From positions 7,781,501 through 7,845,500 of the forward strand of contig OZ038473.1 in NCBI GenBank assembly GCA_964036295.1: a stretch of 64,000 nucleotides of DNA, given 5' to 3'. Under the pieces are notes generated by a model that made no database searches, was not told the DNA's origin, and saw only the letters and a list, made by a program, of their open reading frames with translations. Source of the DNA: Plumapathes pennacea. Taxonomy: Eukaryota; Cnidaria; Anthozoa; Antipatharia; Myriopathidae. Below, one piece after another: positions 56,966 to 64,000 of the stretch; within the stretch, counting starts at the first letter, position 1; each line of letters opens with the position of its first letter. The translations under genes and the position numbers were made by a program.

Positions 56966-57295
56966 TTTGCAACAATATATTTTGCAAAAAAGTTTACTAT
57001 GGTTACTATCATTCTTATCAAGCTTGCGATTGGTGCGTTTAAATTTCCCTCTTACTTAAGATTGGTTATGCCAACTGTCCGATTACAAGACAAAGAAGTG
57101 TCCGATTACAAACAAAGTATCCGATTAATGAATAATCGAGGGGTTTATGAACCAATCACATTCGAGGAAATTGTAATATTTATGATTAATGACGAAACAA
57201 CCCTAAACATTTAAAGCAGACTTCAGAGCCTGGGAACTTGGCCAACTCTTTAACATTAGCTATGTACTGGAAATACGATGGCTTACAACAACTAC
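56966..57295. other. Intron A-B segment beside exon A
   Basis: About 330 bp with no recognised element. It probably contains the 5' flank of the Crypton-like gene (no TATA box identified). Confidence 0.35.
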
Positions 57296-57404
57296 CTTGC
57301 TCCGCCTTGGACTTTAATCTTCACTTCATCAGCAGACGCCGAGCAACTCATCGTAGAAATGGTGGGGCGTCCATCTGAACTCCGGCCTATTAAGTCGAGA
57401 ATAA
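57296..57404 (-). CDS. BPI/LBP-like gene, exon A (109 bp), most 5' exon found
   Basis: Acceptor ACTTTTTCTAACACTTCAG, donor GTAGTT. It reads ILDLIGRSSDGRPTISTMSC then SASADEVKIKVQGGA, ending with AG of a Ser codon. G-R-P-T-(I/V)-x-x-x-x-C is a family signature; the Cys forms the conserved disulfide with exon C. The encoded protein belongs to the BPI/LBP/CETP lipid-transfer fold: secreted, binding bacterial LPS or other lipids between two barrels. Which branch this one belongs to cannot be told from these exons. Exons A to I join without stops, so the gene looks functional. The upstream exon should end with one base of a codon; it was not found before 64000. Confidence 0.85.
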
Positions 57405-57916
57405 CTGAAGTGTTAGAAAAAGTAACTTTGAATGTAAATAACTGTGTAGTTGTTGCATTAGTTTTCACACAGGATTTTCTGACTGCATAAATCACATTCA
57501 TGGGATGGCTTAAAATTAATCACTAGCACCTTAATCATGATGCACAGCATCACCTTAATCGTGATTTATTTGTGCATGCAAGAAGATTGTAAACTAAAGC
57601 CACAGACCACATGCCGCGTGATGTTGATTAGAAGAATATAATATAATAGTTTTAGTTTTTCAGCAATTAAAAAGTACGTTTTCAGTCATACATTTTTAAC
57701 TCGTGAATGCGAAACATCAACGAGTTATTGCAGTTGGGGGGAAATTTCACTCGGTCGGTCAATACTGTTACAATGCCATTGTTAATTCAACTGACCAGTG
57801 CATAAGGCTTTACATTATGACAACTTAGAGGCAATGGCCGACTCACGTATATATTTTTTGATACACATAACCATTTAGGTCCTAACTCTAATTCTCTCAA
57901 CCCGCCCTTAAAAATA
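57405..57916. other. Intron upstream of exon A, nothing recognised
   Basis: About 510 bp, AT-rich. A short repeat of CACCTTAATC(A/G)TGAT is present near 57530-57562. No gene. Confidence 0.4.
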
Positions 57917-58305
57917 GATAAACAATAAACTACTTTTGGCGAGGAAATATGCATGGATAATTGTCCGGGGATATATCTGTTCGGAGAAGCGAACAGTTGC
58001 TCTGGAGCGAAGCTCGAGGGCAAGTGTGAGCTTCAAGGAACAGATAATGTCCAAGGACAATTATCCGTGCATATTTCGGAAGCCAAAAGTAGTTTATTGT
58101 CTTTATTATCCTTCAAATATTTCCTCTCGCACCGCAAAGTAATGGCGCAAGGACTGTGAAACTTTTTGGTGCTTTCTGAAGCTGCTTTTTTGATCAAAGA
58201 ATTGATGTCCTCCTCGGTAGTCATCTCGAAATGTTTCCTGTGATTAAATAAATAAAACTTTATTCGGATATTGTCAATATACAGCGATAGTTCGCCAGTC
58301 GGGGG
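57917..58305 (+). mobile_element. Hairpin MITE, copy 2
   Basis: Same palindrome and tail as 3730-4110 (TAAACAATAAACTACTTTTG ... TTCGCCAGTCGGGGGTTATT), same orientation. The arms differ by scattered substitutions from copy 1, so the two are separate old insertions. Confidence 0.8.
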
Positions 58306-60140
58306 TTATTCGCTGATAACGTCCGCTCGTCCCTGCTACGATCGCAACAAGACCAGAGCCCATGATCGTTATCTATTTGTAGAAATGGACGGTGCTTTTT
58401 GCAACATAAGACAGTTCGTTGGATCTCAAATCCGTAGCACGTCTTATCGGGTGAATCCATTCGAGTTTTAACGGGTCCCGTCTGGAGCTGCGGACGTCCA
58501 ACCATCTGCCTTTAACGACGGTCGAGACACATCAGCCACGCTGCATGCTATTGTGACACCTTCTACTCAGGCAGTTCCTTACCATACCGACTTCATCATC
58601 ACCACGATTAGCCTTGCGACACCGAGGTCCACCCTGATTCTGAAGGAGGCTCTATTGCCAACGATAGCAACCCTGATGCCCCTTTCCAGCCTCAGAAATA
58701 GACACGAGAGCGAGGCCCCCTTGCACGTTATGATGATTTTTACAGAGTTTAGCTAAATAGACACTGATTGAAGCGACTCAACTTGTCCTTTAGTATCAGT
58801 TCTATTACTATTTCCGTCAGTTGTCTGCACGTACTCTGATATTAGCTATAATACCCTGATAGTTCGTCTTATGAAAGCGAGTTAAAGGAATTAAGAAAGA
58901 AGTACCGGTCAGCGGTACTCTAGTTAAATGCGTGTGCGTCTTTTCAAGTCTTGTTCGTATCAAAACCAAAATTGTGTCGTCGATTAACCGATACCATTAA
59001 TTACAGGCGCTAAACATTTGGGCGTTTTTATCGGCAAGTTGTCTGCTGGCAATTGGAAATTAGTTTGGAAGGGGAAAATGAGCTTAAGGTGCATCCGGAG
59101 TTTCATCGGGCGCACTCGTCCATGACAAACTTTGGATCATAACTTTTTTGGCTTTTATGCGATTCCTATAGAACTTTGAGAAACGTTGCAGTTATTATGT
59201 AGCAATGATATGGTAGAATTTGATTTAACTGGGAAAAATATTTTCAGCGATATTATAGCTTAAGTGGACAACACTTTTTGAACAAAATAGCACCCAGTGA
59301 AAAATGATGCTGGTATATTTTTTTGTTAAATTTCTGGAATCAGCTTATGTTGACTTAATACATAGCTTAACCAAGTTTCAGCAAAATCAAGCAAAAATTA
59401 ACTAGTGGTCTCATGCTAATCCTGCAATCTGACTTGCGTCATGACGAGCTTCATTGCTTTCAGGAATTCGCTGCATGATTTCCGGTTGAATTAGCATTGG
59501 CATGAAATTAATTAAACCTGGACCCGCAAATTCTGTCAAACACTTATGGCCTGTGGTTTGGGTGAAGTTTCAGAAGTGTTCAAATTTCATGCGTTGTCCA
59601 CAACAGATCACGACGGCCGACTCGCGCGTCCGGACGCAGTTCATGAGATGGCGTTCGCATTCGAACGCGTGTTTGCATCAATCAACACTGGATTCAAACA
59701 GGAGGTAGTATGCCCTTTCGACTACGCTATGTGGCTGCAACGTAACCCAACAACAAGGTTTGCTCCGCTTTCCCTGAGGAACAAACCCGAGTGAAAGAAG
59801 ACATCTGGCGGGAAGTTGGAGAAACTGGCGCGCAAGCATGAAAATTTTCTACTCCGGACGCGAGAAGGACGACAGTTTTCGCTGAAGCCGCTTTTGGAGA
59901 ATTTGCTGGGCTCCTGAGGCAGCGAGGATTTACCCTTTATGGTTTTGCTTTTTCTCCCGCCTTTCGAACGTAAAATGCTTCAAATTCTCCGCCGGGCAAG
60001 TAATGAAGTTGCGCCACGATCGTTCCATATTTAATAACTCAGCCAAAACAGATATTTTTTGGCCTGGTTTTCCACTACTACACAAAGCTTTCAGGCGGCT
60101 CGCCCAAGCTTTTGAAGAGGAAACTATGGCTTTATTTATT
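58306..60140. other. 1.8 kb without recognised gene
   Basis: Open frames on the plus strand (58553-58756, 59546-59794) show no known motif. The stretch 59502-59794 is relatively GC-rich and could be a fragment of an unidentified coding sequence, but it is not conserved elsewhere in the window. Near 59090 a TTAAGGTGCATCCGG motif resembles an element end. Confidence 0.3.
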
Positions 60141-61080
60141 GCTCGCGGGGGCCTGGGGCCCAACGCGAGCTTAAAAATGCAAATTTTTATATTTTCCTTT
60201 TTGTCGGTCGAGAATCAGCACACGGTGATTGGTTCAGATTATCACGTGATATGCAATAACGTAATTGACTTCGTTAAACAACTCGAGTGTGGCTATGAAT
60301 TGCTCGGTACTTGTGTGTAAAAGTTAACTGCATTTAATTCAAACTCAACACCGTTTGAGGTTTGTGCCGAAGACGCACTGATAAACTGGATGTTAGGGAA
60401 CGATTTTGGCTTGCGTTCTTTAGTTCACCGCGGAAGCTTTGAGAATAGCCGTAAACAGATGTTTGATGGATATCGCTGGGGGATTGCAAATATCTAATTT
60501 GCAAATATCTGGGGGATTGCAAATATCTAGCCGCTAAATATTTAGTCCCGATGAAACTTTCTCTGGCGACACGAAATACTTCTGGGAAGAAAACAGGCCG
60601 AAAACGGAAACCAAAGCTACGACGAGCTTTAGCCGCAAAACAATGGCGATTTATGCTTCACTCTGTACATGACATCTGTTGCCTCTTAAAATTCTTCTGC
60701 TTATCGTACATTGCTTGTTGAAATGTTTCTTTCATTCGATCATGTAACCTTTGTTTCGGAATGGTCATTGTATACCAGAAATGAAAAATACACCGAAATA
60801 GTCCTGAGTATTAAGTTTGCAGTCACAAATGGACTGAACACACTGTGAACACACTGTGAACAAAACCGCAATAATATTTTAAACATGATTCGTGTTACAT
60901 TCCTCGCTTTCAATTTTATATTTGTTACAAAGCATGAATACTCGAAAGCCTGATAGAAGAAACGCAATTCAGTTAATACAAGAAAACACACAAGTATTGA
61001 AGTGAAGGCTGGATTGATCGTGGCCTCTGATTAGAAATAAGAGTCGAATTCGATTGTGCATAAGAAGAGATGTCAGAATT
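60141..61080 (+). mobile_element. T-family element T8 (3'-truncated)
   Basis: 5' end after TT: GCTCGCGGGGGCCTGGGGCC stem-loop, then the promoter-like module at about 60220-60265. The body matches T3/T4 until about 61080, where unrelated sequence begins (GAATTTCGCCCCG). A small tandem duplication (GGGGGATTGCAAATATCT) is at about 60478-60528. Confidence 0.75.
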
Positions 61081-61297
61081 TCGCCCCGAAATTTTTACCG
61101 GTTCCAGCGAGCGCAGCAAGCTGACGTTCGGAGGTAAGATGACGCGCAGCTAAACATATTTAGCCAGGCGAACGACCAAAATCCCCATACATTTCTTTAT
61201 AATTGCCAAAGGTCATGTTCTTTCGTAATAACAAAGGTATCACACATCACTGTGTGACAGACAGACAGACCCTCGGAGCCTGGGCTGTCCTGTGTGT

Positions 61298-61600
61298 ATA
61301 CTAGAAATGAAAAATACACCGAAATAGTCCCGAGCATTGAGGTTGCAGTCACAAATGGACTGAACACGCTGTGAACAAAACCGCAATAATTTTGTAAACA
61401 AGTCTCGTGTTACATTCCTCGCTTTCAATTTTATATTTGTTACAAAGCACAAATACTCGAAAGCCTGATAGAAGTGAAACGCATTCAGTTAAAAAACAAG
61501 ACAAGCTAGTATTGAAGCGAAGGCTGGAATAATTGTGATTAGAATTAAGTGTTCGAAGTCAAACTGTCAAAATTGATTCATAAAATGACAAGTCACGCAT
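61298..61600 (+). mobile_element. T-family fragment T9
   Basis: Repeats the part of T8 found at 60771-61050 (GAAATGAAAAATACACCGAA and onward). It lacks both ends. Together with T8 it suggests a partial duplication or a second insertion. Confidence 0.65.
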
Positions 61601-61739
61601 TACTCAGATTTACTCGGTGGGTAACCGCAATATAAATGTACAAATGAGCAAACGTACACGCAATACTACGGTGACCGGGTTATTTTAATTTCTATATGGA
61701 CTAAGTTTTCCTTTTCGCCGGTTTTTCTGTTCATAGGAA

Positions 61740-62248
61740 TACAAACTTGCATTGGACCGAGCAGCATACAGAGTCCTTCAATTCCATCACAAACGGATCG
61801 TTGTTGACATTGGAAGGTCTCCGATATTTGTAAGTGACGTGCGAGGAGAGGAATGTGGTGCTTGTGGACACGAAACTCAGCAAAGCATTCAGTCTTCCAC
61901 CTGATCAAGATCAAACGCAGGGTACGACTCGTGTGGAAAGTTGACATTCGTAGACTGGTGTACATCGTACAAATGGACAAACTCCTCGTCGTCAAATATA
62001 TCGCCGACGTAGCACCAGAGAAGCAAATCTTGGATCTTTCTAAAATACGTTTCTTGAACTGGATACTTAATAAAAACAATAAACTTTTCGGAATTCTTCT
62101 CTCGTCGTCGTGCGAGTCGCGCCGCTTGTTTAAGGTAGCTCGAAATAGTTTTTTGGCGCGCGAAACACTGAGTAAGTCGAAATTTCATCTTGGCCCACTC
62201 GTCTTCCACATCAAGAATCTGACTCCGAAAGACACATCGATCACACAA
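61740..62248 (-). pseudogene. Harbinger transposase N-terminal fragment (H3)
   Basis: Reads DDEEFVHLYDVHQSTNVNFP, YPAFDLDQVED and, after a frameshift near 61890, ECFAEFRVHKHHIPLLARHL, FQCQQRSVCDGIEGLCMLL. This is the N-terminal part of another HARBI1-like transposase type. The DDE domain is missing; the sequence ends near T9. Confidence 0.7.
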
Positions 62249-62329
62249 GGGACATGTGCGACCGGCAAATACCTGGCAAACACAAGAAACCTTTTCCGCC
62301 TTCGAGAAATATAGGTTATTTACCGGGCA

Positions 62330-62432
62330 GGAGGTCCGTAATAGAGGAAAATTGTGCCCGAATAGTTGTTGCCTCGGTCCGTATCAATGCCGATAGCAAA
62401 GTTTTACCCTATGGACCGACCAAGCCCGGTAA
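62330..62432. repeat. Inverted repeat with TTACCGGGC ends
   Basis: Ends TTACCGGGCAGGAGGTCC and GGACCGACCAAGCCCGGTAA in inverted orientation, 103 bp in all. Likely a small MITE. Confidence 0.7.
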
Positions 62433-63414
62433 AAAGCATTTTTTCCCTTCAATTTCTTGACTTATAGTGTTGACAGTAGTGACAAGAAACGAGTCAAGAG
62501 CACAATAACACAGCTGAACGTGAACTCGATTGCATAAACTTCACTTTGCGACTGTAATTCGGTAGGAAACCACAAATAATGAAACGATGAAAAATAATAA
62601 ACACTGAATAAGAAAAATCAGGCATACCTGAACGTCCACTGATGAATATTGTGTATTTTTCCCGCTGTCATATTGCTTTCATCGTGCACGGGCGTACTTC
62701 AGTCCAAAGTCTTACAAATGACTCACCGTAAAAGTTACACTCTTTCACGAATCCGGCTGGTAGTGTTTCTCAGGCCAGACATATAGTACTTCCATTGCAA
62801 AACAACTAATTCGGGAGCAATACTTTTCCATACAACTTTTAGGTTTCCTCATCACGATGCGATTTGAATTCTAGCTAATTCTCGAGTTTGTCCTCAATGT
62901 AGTCCGTAAACTCAGTTGGACGTCCAAGATTTCTTTCAGTGCAATATTTCTCATCGCATACAGGATCTGGTTAGATTATTCACTGTTCAACGACTGAAAA
63001 ACGGAAGAAAAACTCAAAGCCGCTGGAGCGGCTCGCTGTGACAATTCATGAATGAAATTGGCGGCTTTGTACAAACTCGCCTTACATCAAATTATGACAG
63101 CTGATTGCTGACAGCTTTTTGACTTCCGTTTCCGCTTTGATATAGTTTTCCAAAACGTTTAGCTATGAAAAACTAGCTAATCGTACAAAACCTCAGACTG
63201 AATTAGGCGCGTTTTTGGCGTAAGATACAGACACCGGAAAAAGAACTGCCCGTTCAGGAGAAATGCACGAGCAGGTATCGTGCACATGCGCAAATGCTGA
63301 TCTTGTACACCCGAAATTTTTGCGGTTTTCCTTCGTGTTTTTGCAGATAACTCCACTCGAATTGTCTCTATTTTTTCCTCATTCATTTAACTGAAGCCGA
63401 GAAAAGCCGACGTC
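62433..63414. other. About 1 kb, nothing recognised
   Basis: AT-rich with no recognised coding, RNA or repeat feature. A minus-strand frame at 63177-63386 has no known motif. Confidence 0.4.
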
Positions 63415-63752
63415 TTTTTTAAAGAATTTCTGTCAACAGAAAACAAAAATTTTACCAAATTTATTTACTTTGTCGCTTTCCGTACACAAAACAAAAAGGG
63501 GAAAATTTCAAAACAATTCACCGAAGGAATATGAATATAACTAACTTTTTCCCGCTTTTATATCACTCACAACAGGTGGCGTTGTGTCGCCATGGCAACC
63601 GATATCTGCTCAAAATTTATCAGAACACACTCTTCATAAGAACTCAATGCCATAGACATAAAACCTTTTTGAGAAAGTAAACGCCGATTAAACTAAACAG
63701 CAGGTTATTTCTTGGTCTATAAACTGCCAGAAACTATTACGAGCCACCTTAA
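63415..63752 (-). repeat. 'TTAAGGTGGCTC' repeat, copy 2
   Basis: Inverted relative to the copy at 5390-5767 and similar through its whole length, including TTTAGTTTAATCGGCGTT and the GTTGACAGAA end. This copy continues past the point where copy 1 is cut by Helitron A. Confidence 0.65.
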
Positions 63753-64000
63753 GCGTTTTTTTTTCGTGCCAAGAACGAGGTCCTCGTCCCAGGCCTCTTT
63801 CAGGTTATGACGTCAGAACACGTCGTCGTCGTGTCTCGACGTCGTGGTGCTTAAAGTCTTTAATTTTGAAGCTGACCAGGATTCTTCGAGGCCGGCTGAA
63901 ATGCACCAAATCGAACTTTGAACGCGCACTTACACCGGTTATGTTGCAAGGTTTAAGCTCCGAGGACGGGCAAACGCCGTATAGTACTTCACATGAACCG

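Noticed and set aside
59502..59794. Overlapping ORFs that look more coding than average
   Set aside because: No known motif, no splice context and no second copy; left as unassigned.
62620..62705. Candidate upstream exon of the BPI/LBP-like gene with a GTATGC donor
   Set aside because: No frame gives family-like residues in the phase required by exon A.

Overview
The window looks like nuclear DNA of an animal, most likely an anthozoan cnidarian such as a stony coral. It is AT-rich, has GT-AG introns and standard-code reading frames, and is crowded with mobile elements of kinds I associate with cnidarian genomes: Helitrons with a DUF6570-type N-terminal domain, BEL/Pao, Harbinger, Mutator-like, Crypton-like tyrosine recombinase, Penelope-like repeats and hairpin MITEs. 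The taxon is inferred from this content and was not confirmed by a search.

The backbone is one host gene on the minus strand. Nine short exons (A to I, at 57.4, 54.4, 36.1, 34.0, 33.6, 31.3, 22.0, 15.5 and 2.8 kb) join in frame into part of a BPI/LBP-family lipid- and LPS-binding protein. The coding part is about 830 bp spread over about 54.6 kb. The first exon(s) with the signal peptide and the last exons were not found and may lie outside the window. Almost everything else is transposon DNA inside its introns.

Intron by intron: A-B holds a decayed Crypton-like recombinase gene. B-C (18.3 kb) is almost wholly one Harbinger element (H2) into which other elements have nested to four levels: a second Harbinger (H1) carrying two Helitron-like 'T' copies, and a T copy carrying a 5.2 kb TTAA-flanked foldback that itself carries a Helitron fragment. 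C-D holds LINE, T and tandem-repeat debris. E-F holds a TIR element. F-G holds a Helitron interrupted by a decayed BEL/Pao element and a T copy. G-H holds hairpin repeats in TA microsatellites and the best T copy. H-I holds a Helitron fragment, a spliced Mutator-like transposase gene and a Helitron interrupted by another T copy.

The most interesting unit is the T family. Its ends are a 5' stem-loop and a 3' hairpin followed by CT(A/T)G. The 5' terminal bases are complementary to a motif just inside the 3' hairpin and this pairing covaries between copies, and T flanks both ends. This resembles Helentron/Helitron2-type rolling-circle elements. Copy T1 encodes a 771-residue protein with membrane segments, a canonical 2A ribosome-skipping motif (DIEKNPGP) and then a cysteine-protease-like domain resembling the C76/OTU class of deubiquitinases. 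A second copy has the 2A changed to NSGP and has lost the protease. All copies share a 5' module with CCAAT, CACGTG and TGACGT boxes.
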